This document shows positions 1 to 9,719 of a DNA stretch of 64,000 nucleotides, piece by piece (the first letter of the stretch is position 1; every line of letters begins with the position of its first letter). The stretch comes from an uncultured Dorea sp. (GTDB lineage: Bacteria; Bacillota; Clostridia; Lachnospirales; Lachnospiraceae): contig CAJTRE010000006.1 of assembly GCA_910578495.1 (NCBI GenBank), forward strand, positions 1 through 64,000. The letters are read 5' to 3'. The notes under the pieces are model-generated. The model saw only the letters and a list, made by a program, of their open reading frames with translations, searched no databases and was not told the DNA's origin. A program made the position numbers and the translations under genes.

Positions 1-57
1 CATAAAACTTTTTCAAAAAATATTCAGTTTTCTATTGACTTTTTATTTGCAGGCTAT

Positions 58-1290
58 TTAGTATAATTTTGCGCCGATTTCTCTTGGACGGAATCCACCG
101 TCTTCAAGCGCCTGCAAAATTGCATTTTTATGTTCCGTTCCAAATGCCTCAATCGTGATACGAAGTTCCACCGCCGCATTACGATTAGTGCTGACGAACT
201 GGTTATGATCCAGCTTAATAACATTTCCTTTTTCTTCTGCAATGAGACTTGCCACACGCACAAGTTCTCCTGCTTTATCCGGCATCAGTACGGATACGGA
301 GAAAATACGATCTCTTTGGATCAGTCCATGCTGAACGACAGAGGACATGGTAATGACATCCATGTTTCCACCGCTTAAGACCGCAACTGCTTTTTTCCCT
401 TTCAAATCCAACTGTTTTAACGCCGCTACCGTAAGAAGCCCGGAATTTTCTACCACCATTTTGTGATTCTCTACCATATCCAGAAATACCCCGATTAGTT
501 CATCATCCTCCACCAAAAGGATGTCGTCCAGATTCTCTTTTGCATAAGGGAAGATTTTTTCTCCCACTCTCTTGACTGCTGTACCGTCTGCAATCGTATC
601 TGCGCTATCCAAAGTTACAGGCTCACCAGACTGAATTGCCGCTGTCATACTTGCCGCCGTCTTTGGCTCTACCCCGATCACTTTGATCTTCGGATTGAGC
701 ATTTTTGCCAGTGTTGCTACACCGGTACTAAGTCCGCCGCCGCCAATCGGTACTAAGATATAGTCTACGGTTGGAAGCTCCTGCACAATCTCCATAGCAA
801 TACTGCCTTGCCCTGTCGCAACATCCAAATCATCAAATGGATGTACAAATGTATATCCGCACTCTTCTGCCAGTTTCAGCGCATATGCGCAGGCATCATC
901 ATACACATCTCCATGAAGCACAACATCTGCTCCATAGCTTTTTGTACGGTTGACTTTGATAAGAGGAGTCACTGTAGGCATGACAATAGTCGCCTTACAG
1001 CCGAATCTCTGCGCTGCGTAAGCAACTCCCTGTGCATGATTTCCTGCGGACGCTGTGATTAGTCCACGCCCTCTTTCTTCTTCACTTAATGTACTAATCT
1101 TATAGTATGCTCCGCGAACCTTATAAGCTCCCGTATTCTGCATATTTTCCGGTTTCAGATAGATTCTTCCACCAGTCTGCCGGCTGAAAGATTCACTGTA
1201 CACCAGCTTGGTCGGAAGTGTTACTTTCTTTACAAGTTCACTGGCTTCCTCAAATTTTTCCAATGTTAATTTCTTTACTTCCTCACTCAT
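58..1290 (-). CDS. ilvA: Threonine ammonia-lyase (threonine deaminase) with C-terminal ACT-like domain
   Basis: PLP enzyme that deaminates L-threonine to 2-oxobutyrate, the entry step to isoleucine or a catabolic route to propionate. The PLP lysine lies in NTGAYKVRGA (about K57), and the glycine-rich phosphate-binding loop is GGGGLSTG (about residue 185). A C-terminal region of about 80 residues resembles the single regulatory ACT domain of ~400-residue threonine deaminases. I start at the ATG of MSEEV because AGGAGG sits 8 nt upstream; a longer frame begins 7 codons earlier without such a site. It lies 17 bp downstream of ftsY on the same strand. Biosynthetic versus catabolic use cannot be decided from sequence alone. 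The 57 bases beyond its stop show no clear feature. Confidence 0.93.
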   Translation of the reverse strand: MSEEVKKLTLEKFEEASELVKKVTLPTKLVYSESFSRQTGGRIYLKPENMQNTGAYKVRGAYYKISTLSEEERGRGLITASAGNHAQGVAYAAQRFGCKATIVMPTVTPLIKVNRTKSYGADVVLHGDVYDDACAYALKLAEECGYTFVHPFDDLDVATGQGSIAMEIVQELPTVDYILVPIGGGGLSTGVATLAKMLNPKIKVIGVEPKTAASMTAAIQSGEPVTLDSADTIADGTAVKRVGEKIFPYAKENLDDILLVEDDELIGVFLDMVENHKMVVENSGLLTVAALKQLDLKGKKAVAVLSGGNMDVITMSSVVQHGLIQRDRIFSVSVLMPDKAGELVRVASLIAEEKGNVIKLDHNQFVSTNRNAAVELRITIEAFGTEHKNAILQALEDGGFRPREIGAKLY

Positions 1291-1307
1291 CTTCGCTTCC
1301 TCCTGTC

Positions 1308-2273
1308 TCACAACTCATTTCTCACTTGCTGCTCTTCCCGGCTTCCCAAATCAAACAAAGCGTTTACAAATGTATCTGCGTCAAATTTCTGCAAATCTTC
1401 GATACCCTCTCCCACGCCGATATATTTCACCGGAATCCCAAGCTCTGCCTGGATAGCAACGGCAATACCGCCTTTTGCAGTACCGTCCATCTTGGTCAGT
1501 ACAATCCCGGTAATATCCGCTACATCGTTAAATTCCTTCGCCTGCTGCAATGCATTCTGTCCGGTTGTTGCATCCAATACAACTAACGTCTCTCGAAACG
1601 CCTCTGGAAATTCACGATATATAATGCGGTTCATCTTTTTCAACTCTTCCATCAGATTCTTTTTGTTATGAAGGCGTCCCGCAGTATCACAAAGCATAAC
1701 ATCCGCATGTCTTGCTTTCGCTGCCGCAACTGCATCGTATACAACAGATGCTGGATCAGAACCCTCCTGACCGCCGATCAACTCTGCCTGAGAGCGGTTT
1801 GCCCATTCCTTCAACTGCTCTCCTGCCGCCGCACGGAACGTATCCGCCGCCGCAAGAACAACTTTCTTATTCTGTTCTCTCAGCTTTCCTGCAAGCTTTC
1901 CGATGGTCGTTGTCTTTCCTACACCGTTGACACCGATAACCAGCACCACTGATGTCCGCTCCTCAAACTCATAAGCCGACTCGCCTACATCCATCTGCTC
2001 CTTGATGCTTTCAATCAACAGCTCCCGGCAGTCTAACGGCTCTTTGATATGCTGTTCTTTTACTTTGGCTTTCAGATCGTCCAAAATATTATAAGTTGCC
2101 TGAACGCCCAAGTCGCCCATAATCAGAACTTCCTCCAGCTCCTCATAGAAATCATCATCAATATGAGAAAATGCATGAAAGATACTGTCCATTCCAGATA
2201 CAATATTATCTCTTGTCTTACTTAACCCCGACACCAGCCGGCTCCAAAACCCTTTCTTTCCTTCCTCTGCCAT
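1308..2273 (-). CDS. ftsY: Signal recognition particle receptor FtsY
   Basis: SRP receptor GTPase that docks the SRP-ribosome complex at the membrane. The short N-terminal helical part is followed by the NG domain: P-loop GVNGVGKTTT (about residue 113), DTFRAAA, DTAGR and TKMDGTAKGG are all present. At 321 residues it lacks the long acidic A domain of E. coli FtsY, as is usual in Firmicutes. It has an AAGGAGG site and follows smc by about 40 bp, the conserved rnc-smc-ftsY order, so co-transcription with smc is likely. Confidence 0.97.
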   Translation of the reverse strand: MAEEGKKGFWSRLVSGLSKTRDNIVSGMDSIFHAFSHIDDDFYEELEEVLIMGDLGVQATYNILDDLKAKVKEQHIKEPLDCRELLIESIKEQMDVGESAYEFEERTSVVLVIGVNGVGKTTTIGKLAGKLREQNKKVVLAAADTFRAAAGEQLKEWANRSQAELIGGQEGSDPASVVYDAVAAAKARHADVMLCDTAGRLHNKKNLMEELKKMNRIIYREFPEAFRETLVVLDATTGQNALQQAKEFNDVADITGIVLTKMDGTAKGGIAVAIQAELGIPVKYIGVGEGIEDLQKFDADTFVNALFDLGSREEQQVRNEL

Positions 2274-2313
2274 ATAAACCTCCTTCTGTCACTTATCACA
2301 TCACTGTTGCCTT

Positions 2314-5300
2314 CTATTTTAATTCATCTTCCAAAAGACTTACAGACACAAGTGTAGACACACCTTTCTCCTGCATGGTAATGCCGTACAGTCTGTCTGC
2401 CAGCGTCATCGTTCCTCTTCGGTGGGTAATTACAATAAACTGCGTATTCTCTGTCAGCTTATGCAGATACCGGGCAAAACGGACAACGTTATTATCATCC
2501 AGCGCCGCCTCAATCTCATCCAACAGACAGAAGGGAGACGGCTTCAAATTCTGAATGGCAAATAATAACGAAATGGCCGTCAGCGCTTTCTCGCCTCCGG
2601 ATAGCTGCATCATGTTCTGCAGTTTCTTTCCCGGCGGCTGGGCTATAATCTTGATACCGGCCTCCAAAATATCCTCGTCCTCCATCAGTTCCAGCGTTCC
2701 TTTACCGCCGCCAAACAGTTCTTTAAATACACTGTCAAATTCTGAGGATATTCTGTCAAACTGCTCTCTAAACTGCTTTCTCATAGCCGCATCCAATTCC
2801 TCGATGATCTGTTCCAGCGTTGCCTCTGCCTCCACAAGATCATCATGCTGCGCCCTTAGAAAATCATAACGTTCCGACAGATTTTTAAATTCTTCAATGG
2901 CATTCACATTGACATCGCCGAGACTTCTGATTTCGTTTTTCAACTCCGAGATTCGTTTTTTCATTTTCGATAAATCTGTCAGATTTGTATCTCGTATTTC
3001 CAACGCATGATTATATGTAATCTCGTATTCCTCCCACATATAATTCATCTGCTTCTCAGAATTCTCTTCATAATTTTCTTTCTGACTCTCCAGACGAAAC
3101 ACTTCCTTGTCAAGGTTAGACATATGTTTCGACATGTCCTCTCGCTTCTGTAAAAAAGATTTGTGTTTGTTATTCAGTTCTTCTCTTTCTTTTTTCAACC
3201 GCTCAATCTCTTTTTGAATCTCCTCAAACAATTCTTTAGAGTTGTCAATAGTCTGTCTAAGATCTGCAATCTGCTCTTCTTTTTCCTCAATCTCTCTGGA
3301 AGTTCCACCCTTGTTCTCTTCTAATTCCCGCATCTCGGCAGTGAATTTCAACACTTCCTCTTCAATACGCGTGATATTTTCCAGAATAAATGCATCCTTT
3401 TGCTCCAAACTGGCACTGATCAGATGAAGTTCTTCTACCTTCTTTTGTTTCTCGCTCTCTGTCTCTCTCTCCCGGTCCAGAACTTTTTGTTCTTCCTCAA
3501 TACGACCGGACAATTCTACCTCTAACTGCTCGGAAGTATCCAGTTCCACATTGATAGACTCTTGATTATCTACAATGTTCGTAATCTGATCATCCAAATC
3601 ATTTGCTTCTTTTTCGATATCCTCCAGAGTGTTTTCGACGCTTCGGATTTTTGTCTTTGCCTGATCCAGATTCATTTTCGCCGTATTCTGAATGACGTAC
3701 GCTTCTTGAAGCTCACTACTAAGCCTCGTCGTCTCATCATAATACCCGGCGCGCTCTTTTCTAAGACCGTCTGAATAAACTTCTAACTCATCCAGTTCCC
3801 TTTTTAACTGTTTAACAGTCCTCTCGAACTCCTCAATCTCGCGGCGCCGGCTCAATAGATTGCTGGAATTTTTGAATGCTCCACCCGTCATCGAACCGCC
3901 CGGATTAATCAGTTCGCCCTCTAGCGTCACAATGCGGAGAGACTGCCTGTACTTTTTGGCAATAGCCGTTCCATTGTCAATATGGTCAACCACCAGCGTC
4001 CTTCCAAGCAGACTTCCCGCCAGTTCTCTATATCGTTCCTCCACTTTTACAAGCTTGTCCGCCGTTCCAATCACACCGGGCTCATGGAGAGCCTCCGGTT
4101 TTGTCAGACCTCCAAACGATTTCATACTTGTAAGAGGTAGAAATGTAGCGCGTCCAAATTTATTCTTTTTTAAGAAACCTATCATGCGTTTTGCAGTATC
4201 CTCATCTGCAGTAACAATATTCTGAATATTACCTCCAAGCGCTGTCTCTACTGCAATCTCATACTCTTTATCTACCTTAATAATATCCGCTACAACACCG
4301 AGCAGCCCTTTCTCGTGGTCTCGATTATCCATGACTTTCCGAATACTGTTGCCGTAACCGTCATAACGCTCTGTAATATTTTTCAGAGATTCCAGTCTGG
4401 ACTGTTCTCTGTGGTAAGCAGTCTGGCCAATACGAAACTTTTCCGTCTGCTGTGCAATCTCTTCCTGAAGAACTTTGATTTTCTCTTCATAACTTTGATT
4501 TTCATCATGAAGAGACCGAATTTTCGATGAAATATCCTCCAGAGCGGCGCTGTATTCTTTCTTCAGTGCTTCCTGCTCCTGCACATCATTTTTTGCCTCA
4601 AGCATACGCTGGCTAAGCTGGTTTTTCCGTACATGGATCTGCTCAAGCATGGTATCATATTTCTGAATCTTTGCCTTTGTGGAAGCGCGGTTTCCGAGAA
4701 TCTCCATAATATCGCTTTTGCTCTTCTCAATCTTAGAAGACAATTCCGCAATCCGGCTCTGTACTTCAATTAATTCTTCCCTCGCTGCGTTTTCCAAGGT
4801 CTGACGTTCTTTCAGTTCTTTTTGTATCGAACTTTGATCTTCCTGAAATTTTTTCAGATTCTCTTCTCGTTCTCTTAATTCATATTCAATCGTATGCGCG
4901 CGCTGTGCATAGTGCTCATCATTCATATGGGCGCTGTGGATCTGCTCCTTAAAAAGCTCAATCTGATTTTCCAACTGCTGTTTCAGTATTGTAGTCTCAC
5001 TGAGCTGGCTCTTCGCTTTTTCAATAGACTCGTCAATTCCATCTACCTGTTCCTCCACAGTCTCGTATTCTGCTTTCATACCGTCATATTTTTCACCTGC
5101 ATTTGCAAGTTCTTCTTTCGTAACAGAAAGCTTTCCTTCAATTTCCTTAATCTGGTCTCGAATACGGTCTGTCTCCACTAAGAACATATTGATGTCATAT
5201 ATTTTCAACTCTTCTTTTTTCTTCAGATATTCTCTTGCTTTCTCCGACTGCCTTTCTAACGGACCGATCTGTTTCTCAAGCTCTGACAAAATATCCGTAA

Positions 5301-5871
5301 CACGCAGAAGATTCTGACGCTCTTCTTCTAACTTCTTTACAGATACATTTTTACGCCGCTTAAACTTCACAATTCCTGCAGCCTCGTCAAAAAGTTCCCG
5401 TCGTTCCTCGGGTTTACCACTTAAAATCCTGTCAATCTGTCCCTGCCCGATGATAGAATAACCCTCTTTCCCGATTCCTGTATCATAGAACAGCTCATTG
5501 ACATCTTTAAGCCTGCATGCACCGCCATTGATCAGATATTCACTTTCTCCGGAACGGTACAATTTTCTGGCAACCGTCACCTCTTCGTAATCAATCGGAA
5601 GCTGATGATCTGAATTATCCAGTGTAATTGCCACAGACGCATAACTTAACGGCTTTCTGTTCTCTGTTCCTGAAAAGATCACATCCTGCATACTTCCGCC
5701 TCGAAGCTGCTTTACCCGCTGTTCGCCCAGTACCCAGCGTACTGCGTCCGCAACATTACTTTTCCCACTTCCGTTAGGACCTACAATACCTGTAATTCCA
5801 TTGTGAAAATCGAATTTCAACTTATGTGCAAATGATTTAAACCCTTGCACTTCTATACTTTTTAAATACAT
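2314..5871 (-). CDS. smc: Chromosome segregation ATPase SMC
   Basis: Structural maintenance of chromosomes protein that condenses and segregates DNA as a homodimer with ScpA and ScpB. The 1185 residues show the full architecture: N-terminal Walker A GPNGSGKSN (about residue 32), a first coiled coil, a globular hinge at about 510-680 with GGAFK-type glycine motifs, a second coiled coil, then the ABC signature LSGGEKALTA and Walker B with LLDEIEAALDD near the C-terminus. Length is normal and no lesion is visible. It starts 7 bp after the rnc stop and is probably translated from the same mRNA. Confidence 0.98.
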   Translation of the reverse strand: MYLKSIEVQGFKSFAHKLKFDFHNGITGIVGPNGSGKSNVADAVRWVLGEQRVKQLRGGSMQDVIFSGTENRKPLSYASVAITLDNSDHQLPIDYEEVTVARKLYRSGESEYLINGGACRLKDVNELFYDTGIGKEGYSIIGQGQIDRILSGKPEERRELFDEAAGIVKFKRRKNVSVKKLEEERQNLLRVTDILSELEKQIGPLERQSEKAREYLKKKEELKIYDINMFLVETDRIRDQIKEIEGKLSVTKEELANAGEKYDGMKAEYETVEEQVDGIDESIEKAKSQLSETTILKQQLENQIELFKEQIHSAHMNDEHYAQRAHTIEYELREREENLKKFQEDQSSIQKELKERQTLENAAREELIEVQSRIAELSSKIEKSKSDIMEILGNRASTKAKIQKYDTMLEQIHVRKNQLSQRMLEAKNDVQEQEALKKEYSAALEDISSKIRSLHDENQSYEEKIKVLQEEIAQQTEKFRIGQTAYHREQSRLESLKNITERYDGYGNSIRKVMDNRDHEKGLLGVVADIIKVDKEYEIAVETALGGNIQNIVTADEDTAKRMIGFLKKNKFGRATFLPLTSMKSFGGLTKPEALHEPGVIGTADKLVKVEERYRELAGSLLGRTLVVDHIDNGTAIAKKYRQSLRIVTLEGELINPGGSMTGGAFKNSSNLLSRRREIEEFERTVKQLKRELDELEVYSDGLRKERAGYYDETTRLSSELQEAYVIQNTAKMNLDQAKTKIRSVENTLEDIEKEANDLDDQITNIVDNQESINVELDTSEQLEVELSGRIEEEQKVLDRERETESEKQKKVEELHLISASLEQKDAFILENITRIEEEVLKFTAEMRELEENKGGTSREIEEKEEQIADLRQTIDNSKELFEEIQKEIERLKKEREELNNKHKSFLQKREDMSKHMSNLDKEVFRLESQKENYEENSEKQMNYMWEEYEITYNHALEIRDTNLTDLSKMKKRISELKNEIRSLGDVNVNAIEEFKNLSERYDFLRAQHDDLVEAEATLEQIIEELDAAMRKQFREQFDRISSEFDSVFKELFGGGKGTLELMEDEDILEAGIKIIAQPPGKKLQNMMQLSGGEKALTAISLLFAIQNLKPSPFCLLDEIEAALDDNNVVRFARYLHKLTENTQFIVITHRRGTMTLADRLYGITMQEKGVSTLVSVSLLEDELK

Positions 5872-5878
5872 GGTTCAC

Positions 5879-6571
5879 CTACTTTTTTCTATTCTTGAGC
5901 AGTAAGATTGTCTGATAAGCCGCCTCCTGCTCCGCTGCTTTCTTCGTACGTCCCGTTCCTGTACTATACTTCTCTTCTCCAATATATACGGCAGTCTGAA
6001 ACAGCTTATCGTGATCCGGGCCAAACTCTGCAAGCATTTTATAAGTAATACCTTCCTTAAATTCTGACTGTATCATCTCCTGAAGGATAGTCTTGCTATC
6101 AAAAAAGAGTTTTTTGTTGTCCATGTCATTCAATACAAATTTATGAACAAACTCTTTTGCACTAGCAAAACCACCATCGACATAGATTGCCCCAATCAAT
6201 GCTTCAAATGCATCGGAAGTGACAGAATCTCTTTTTCTCCCTCCGGTTGCCTCTTCCCCTTTTCCAAGCAGCAGATAATCTCCAAGATCGATCTGCCTTG
6301 CACAAAATGCGAGAGACGGCTCACAGACCATACTTGCCCTTGTCTTTGTCAGTTCCCCTTCCGGTCTCTTACTGTTTTCGAAAAAGAGGGCTTCGCTGGA
6401 CACCAGCTCCAACACTGCGTCTCCTAAAAATTCCAGTCTCTCATTACACTCATATTTTGGCAGGTTCTTTTCATTGACATAGGAACTGTGGCGCATGGAT
6501 CTTATAAGCAGATGAAAGTCCCGGAATTTATATTCTATTTTCTTTTCTAATTCTTTCAAATCTTTACTCAT
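5879..6571 (-). CDS. rnc: Ribonuclease III
   Basis: Double-strand-specific endoribonuclease that processes rRNA precursors and structured mRNAs. The signature NERLEFLGDAVLELV lies at about residues 42-56, with the second acidic cluster DAFEALIGAIYVDGG about 75 residues later; both supply the Mg2+ ligands. A C-terminal dsRNA-binding domain (about 158-228) ends with the GRTKKAAEQEAA helix. The ATG has GAGG 8 nt upstream. It sits between acpP and smc; the hairpin at 6591-6614 may reduce read-through from acpP. Confidence 0.97.
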   Translation of the reverse strand: MSKDLKELEKKIEYKFRDFHLLIRSMRHSSYVNEKNLPKYECNERLEFLGDAVLELVSSEALFFENSKRPEGELTKTRASMVCEPSLAFCARQIDLGDYLLLGKGEEATGGRKRDSVTSDAFEALIGAIYVDGGFASAKEFVHKFVLNDMDNKKLFFDSKTILQEMIQSEFKEGITYKMLAEFGPDHDKLFQTAVYIGEEKYSTGTGRTKKAAEQEAAYQTILLLKNRKK

Positions 6572-6590
6572 ACCATTTACCTCATAAAAT

Positions 6591-6614
6591 GAAAAAGCCC
6601 AGACGGGCTTTTTC
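6591..6614 (-). terminator. Hairpin terminator or attenuator after acpP
   Basis: A perfect 10-bp stem (GAAAAAGCCC / GGGCTTTTTC) with an AGAC loop is A-rich on one side and T-rich on the other. On the minus strand it follows the acpP stop by about 18 nt. The genes rnc-smc-ftsY continue downstream in the same direction, so it may act as a partial terminator that keeps acpP mRNA more abundant. Confidence 0.75.
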
Positions 6615-6631
6615 TCTTTTCTACTGAATCT

Positions 6632-6865
6632 CTAGTCGTTGATTGCATTTTTTATCTGTTCTACAGCATCCCCTACTATTGCAATCTTCTCAGCTTCTTC
6701 GTTATCAATCTCAATATCGAAAGTCTCTTCGATTCCCATGATGATCTGAAAAATATCTAAAGAATCAGCTCCCAGATCATCTACGAACTTAGATTCCATG
6801 TGGATCTCCTGTTCCTCAATATTTAATACATCTGCAATAATTGTTCTCAATTTTTCAAATTCCAT
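6632..6865 (-). CDS. acpP: Acyl carrier protein
   Basis: Small acidic carrier (77 residues) of fatty-acid intermediates. The phosphopantetheine serine lies in [10 protein letters not shown] (about S36), in the usual place on helix 2. The residues after the serine ([11 protein letters not shown]) differ from the commonest DTVELVMALEE but keep the acidic helix. GGAG lies upstream of the ATG. It follows plsX by about 70 bp, the conserved plsX-acpP arrangement. Confidence 0.95.
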   Translation of the reverse strand: MEFEKLRTIIADVLNIEEQEIHMESKFVDDLGADSLDIFQIIMGIEETFDIEIDNEEAEKIAIVGDAVEQIKNAIND

Positions 6866-6937
6866 TCCCTTTTCTCCTTTTCAAACTTATAATTTCCCTT
6901 CCTTAAGCAGACACCTGGGATATCTATTCAGCGGATG

Positions 6938-7945
6938 CTAGTCCGATTGAATACTTTCTCTGATTTTTTCATTAATCCTCTGATTTTTAAATGTCACACA
7001 TTGTACCAATGTATTACGGATTTCCTTTGCCTTAGAACTTCCATGCGTTTTCACGACCAGCCCATTCAGTCCCAGAAGCGGCGCTCCGCCATGTTCTGCT
7101 GTATCAAAGGTTTTCAGTGTTTCCTTTAGCGCCGGTTTCACAAGTAAAGCTCCGATCTTGGTCCTGAGACTGTTCATCATTCCCTTTTTGATCTGATTAA
7201 TCAGCGTCATTCCCACACCTTCGAACAGCTTCAAGATAATATTTCCCGCAAATGCTTCGCAGACAATCACGTCTGAATGTCCATGCGGAATCTCTCTCGC
7301 CTCTACGCTTCCGATAAAGTTAATACTCTTTTCTTCTTTGAGAAGCGGAAATGTCTCTTTGACCAGTGCATTTCCCTTTTCTTCCTCCGCACCGATATTT
7401 ACGATTCCAACCGTCGGATTCTTAACGCCAAGAATATGTTCCATATAGATAGAACCCATCTTTGCAAACTGAACCAGATGCGATGGTCTGGCATCTACAT
7501 TTGCCCCACAGTCTACAAGCAAAGAAACACCCTTTTCTGTTGGAATCAGAGGAGCCAGCGGCGGCCGCTCCACTCCTTTAATTCTGCCGACAATGACCTG
7601 CCCTCCTACCAGAATCGCTCCGGAACTTCCTGCAGATACAAATGCGTCTGCCTGACCATCTTTTACCATCTTCATGCCAATAACAATGGATGAATCTTTT
7701 TTCTTACGGATAGCGTTCACCGGCGGTTCTGCCGTCTCTATAACTTCTGTGGCATTCACAATTTCTATACGGCTCTTGTCATAATCAAAAGCAGACAGTT
7801 CTTTTTGAATCTCTTCTTCTCTGCCGACCAAAAACACATGGATACTGCTTTCTTCGCGAAGCGCATTCACTGCTCCTTTTACAATTTCGTGAGGAGCATG
7901 ATCTCCTCCCATAGCGTCAAGCGCCACTTTGGTAATTTCTGACAT
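6938..7945 (-). CDS. plsX: Phosphate acyltransferase PlsX
   Basis: Converts acyl-ACP and phosphate to acyl-phosphate for the PlsY step of phospholipid synthesis; a peripheral membrane enzyme. The N-terminus ALDAMGGDHAPHEIVKGA is diagnostic, and ERPPLAPLIPTEKG and the glycine-rich SAGSSGAILVGG segment are intact. At 335 residues it is full length. The start has GGGAGG 7 nt upstream. It lies directly downstream of deoC, whereas rpmF is the more usual neighbour. Confidence 0.97.
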   Translation of the reverse strand: MSEITKVALDAMGGDHAPHEIVKGAVNALREESSIHVFLVGREEEIQKELSAFDYDKSRIEIVNATEVIETAEPPVNAIRKKKDSSIVIGMKMVKDGQADAFVSAGSSGAILVGGQVIVGRIKGVERPPLAPLIPTEKGVSLLVDCGANVDARPSHLVQFAKMGSIYMEHILGVKNPTVGIVNIGAEEEKGNALVKETFPLLKEEKSINFIGSVEAREIPHGHSDVIVCEAFAGNIILKLFEGVGMTLINQIKKGMMNSLRTKIGALLVKPALKETLKTFDTAEHGGAPLLGLNGLVVKTHGSSKAKEIRNTLVQCVTFKNQRINEKIRESIQSD

Positions 7946-7978
7946 GTTCTTTCCTCCCAGTCTACTAGGATAATTCTA

Positions 7979-8641
7979 CTAAACATTACCATAAAAATCA
8001 ACAACAAGTTTAATGATACGACTGGTTCCAAGACGGTCTGCACCAAGTTTCAAAAATTTTTCCGCATCTTCCAGAGAAGAAATCCCTCCGGCAGCCTTAA
8101 TCTTCACACCGGAACCAATATGCTTTGCAAACAATTTCACATCATCAAAAGTTGCTCCTCCATTTCCGAATCCAGTAGATGTTTTGATATAATCCGCTCC
8201 TGCCTTCGTTACAATCCTACACATCTGAATCTTCTCTTCTTCTGTCAAAAAACAGGTTTCAATGATTACCTTTAGAATCTTATCTTGACACAAAGCCTTT
8301 AACACACGTATTTCCTCTTCGATCAGATTATATTTACGGTCTTTAAGCCACCCGATATTAATCACCATATCAATCTCAGAAGCTCCGTTCCTAAGTGCGT
8401 CTTTCGTCTCGAATTTCTTTGACTCTGTAGTCATATAGCCATTAGGAAAACCGATGACCGTACATACCGCCATCTGTCCCTTCACATATTCACTGACTGC
8501 CTTAACATAGCTTGGCGGAATGCACACCGACGCGGTATGGTATGTCAGTGCATCATCACAGATTTTTTTAATCTCTTCCCACGCAGCGCCCGGAGTCAGT
8601 AACGTATGATCTACATGTTTTAATATCTCATTTACATTCAT
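7979..8641 (-). CDS. deoC: Deoxyribose-phosphate aldolase
   Basis: Class I aldolase that cleaves 2-deoxyribose 5-phosphate to glyceraldehyde 3-phosphate and acetaldehyde in deoxynucleoside catabolism. The Schiff-base lysine is in [14 protein letters not shown], preceded by the second active-site region KVIIETCFL, and a later lysine is in KIKAAGGI. Length (220 aa) is normal. Its ATG overlaps the stop of the upstream nucleoside phosphorylase by 4 bp (ATGA), so the two are translationally coupled and functionally linked. Confidence 0.97.
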   Translation of the reverse strand: MNVNEILKHVDHTLLTPGAAWEEIKKICDDALTYHTASVCIPPSYVKAVSEYVKGQMAVCTVIGFPNGYMTTESKKFETKDALRNGASEIDMVINIGWLKDRKYNLIEEEIRVLKALCQDKILKVIIETCFLTEEEKIQMCRIVTKAGADYIKTSTGFGNGGATFDDVKLFAKHIGSGVKIKAAGGISSLEDAEKFLKLGADRLGTSRIIKLVVDFYGNV

Positions 8642-9417
8642 GATTCTTTCTCCTTATGTATCAGATTGCGGATTGCCTCTACCGCTATCTGTATCGCGGC
8701 ATCTGTGTCATGTACGACCGGATTGTGAAGCCCCAGTTTTTCCCGCTCTTGATTTGCAACAACAAGGAAACATGCTCCTGCTCTCACCCTAAGATGCGAT
8801 GCCACAATAAATAATGCCGCCGACTCCATCTCCGAAGCAAGACAGCCCATCCGCTTCCATGCCTCCCATTTATTCATCAGTTCATAGTATACCGGCTTTA
8901 CCTCAGGCTCATGCTGCCCATAAAAAGAATCCTTGCACTGCACTACTCCGGTGTGAAATTCACACTTTCTCTCACCTGCCGCCTGTACCAGTGCATTTGT
9001 TACGGTAAGATCCGCCACCGCCGGAAATTCAATAGGCGCATACTCACGACTGGTTCCCTCCATACGTACAGCGCCTGTGGCAACAACCACATCACCGCTT
9101 TTCACCTCCGGCTGCATACCGCCGCAGGTTCCAATACGCACAAACGTATCTGCACCGCACCGATACAATTCTTCCATAGCGATAGAGGCCGATGGGCCGC
9201 CAATTCCTGTGGATGTAACACTCACCCTCACACCGTCTAACTCCCCTGTATAAGTCACATATTCCCGGTTATCAGCAATTAGAACCGGATGTTCAAAATA
9301 CTCGGCAATCTTCGCACAGCGTTTCGGATCTCCCGGCATGATCACATAGCGTCCGACTTCTCCTTTCGCCACTTGTATATGATATTGTCTGCTGGCATCT
9401 TCTGAATAATTTTTCAT
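8638..9417 (-). CDS. udp: Uridine phosphorylase-family nucleoside phosphorylase
   Basis: Cleaves a (deoxy)nucleoside with phosphate to a base and (deoxy)ribose 1-phosphate. Family motifs are MPGDPKRC (phosphate site), [12 protein letters not shown], and ASEMESAAL with the ribose-binding Met-Glu pair. The best start is the ATG of [11 protein letters not shown] (GGGAG 7 nt upstream), 13 codons inside the longest frame. Coupling to deoC supports a role in deoxyuridine/thymidine salvage. Uridine versus broader pyrimidine specificity cannot be read from the sequence. Confidence 0.88.
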   Translation of the reverse strand: MKNYSEDASRQYHIQVAKGEVGRYVIMPGDPKRCAKIAEYFEHPVLIADNREYVTYTGELDGVRVSVTSTGIGGPSASIAMEELYRCGADTFVRIGTCGGMQPEVKSGDVVVATGAVRMEGTSREYAPIEFPAVADLTVTNALVQAAGERKCEFHTGVVQCKDSFYGQHEPEVKPVYYELMNKWEAWKRMGCLASEMESAALFIVASHLRVRAGACFLVVANQEREKLGLHNPVVHDTDAAIQIAVEAIRNLIHKEKES

Positions 9418-9493
9418 ACCCATTCTCCCTTCCGCTATAATATAAAAGTATGACACAAATTCCGGAAAATGGACAGTATTTTTTTTTTTAAAT

Positions 9494-9668
9494 GTAACTA
9501 TTCAGCCATAACAACTCGAGCTTCGACTGTTATACAGTCTTTTACGCTGCTTACGCAGCTAAAACTCTCGTTTATGGCTAAACGCCATATGCTGATTATA
9601 TCATACAGGCTGTTGCAAGCAGGCTTGCACATCCCGTCTGCTATATCAGCGCATGGCTGAATAGTTAC
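9494..9668. repeat. 175-bp intergenic element with GTAACTATTCAGCC inverted termini
   Basis: The left end GTAACTATTCAGCC (9494-9507) is matched by its exact inverse GGCTGAATAGTTAC (9655-9668). Between them lie several smaller inverted repeats: ATAAC/GTTAT enclosing TCGA-GCT-TCGA, GCTGC/GCAGC, TATGGC/GCCATA, and the near-palindrome TGCAAGCAGGCTTGCA. The interior has no convincing coding frame. It fills most of the 302-bp gap between udp and rpmF. Related copies or remnants lie at 10506, 39371, 43388 and 54996. It looks like a MITE- or REP-like family, but I cannot name it. Confidence 0.8.
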
Positions 9669-9704
9669 AAAAAAATCAGAGGATACAAAAAATGCATCCT
9701 CTGA
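9669..9704 (-). terminator. Rho-independent terminator of the yceD-rpmF unit
   Basis: A 9-bp perfect stem (TCAGAGGAT, 9676-9684, with ATCCTCTGA, 9696-9704) is followed on the minus strand by seven T residues (9669-9675). It lies 16 nt past the rpmF stop and directly abuts the inverted-repeat element. Confidence 0.88.
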
Positions 9705-9719
9705 CCAAAACTGTTCTGA

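Noticed and set aside
1..57. TTGACT...TATAAT-like pair near the window start
   Set aside because: Spacing is 21 bp and it points into the 3' end of ilvA; no gene would be served.
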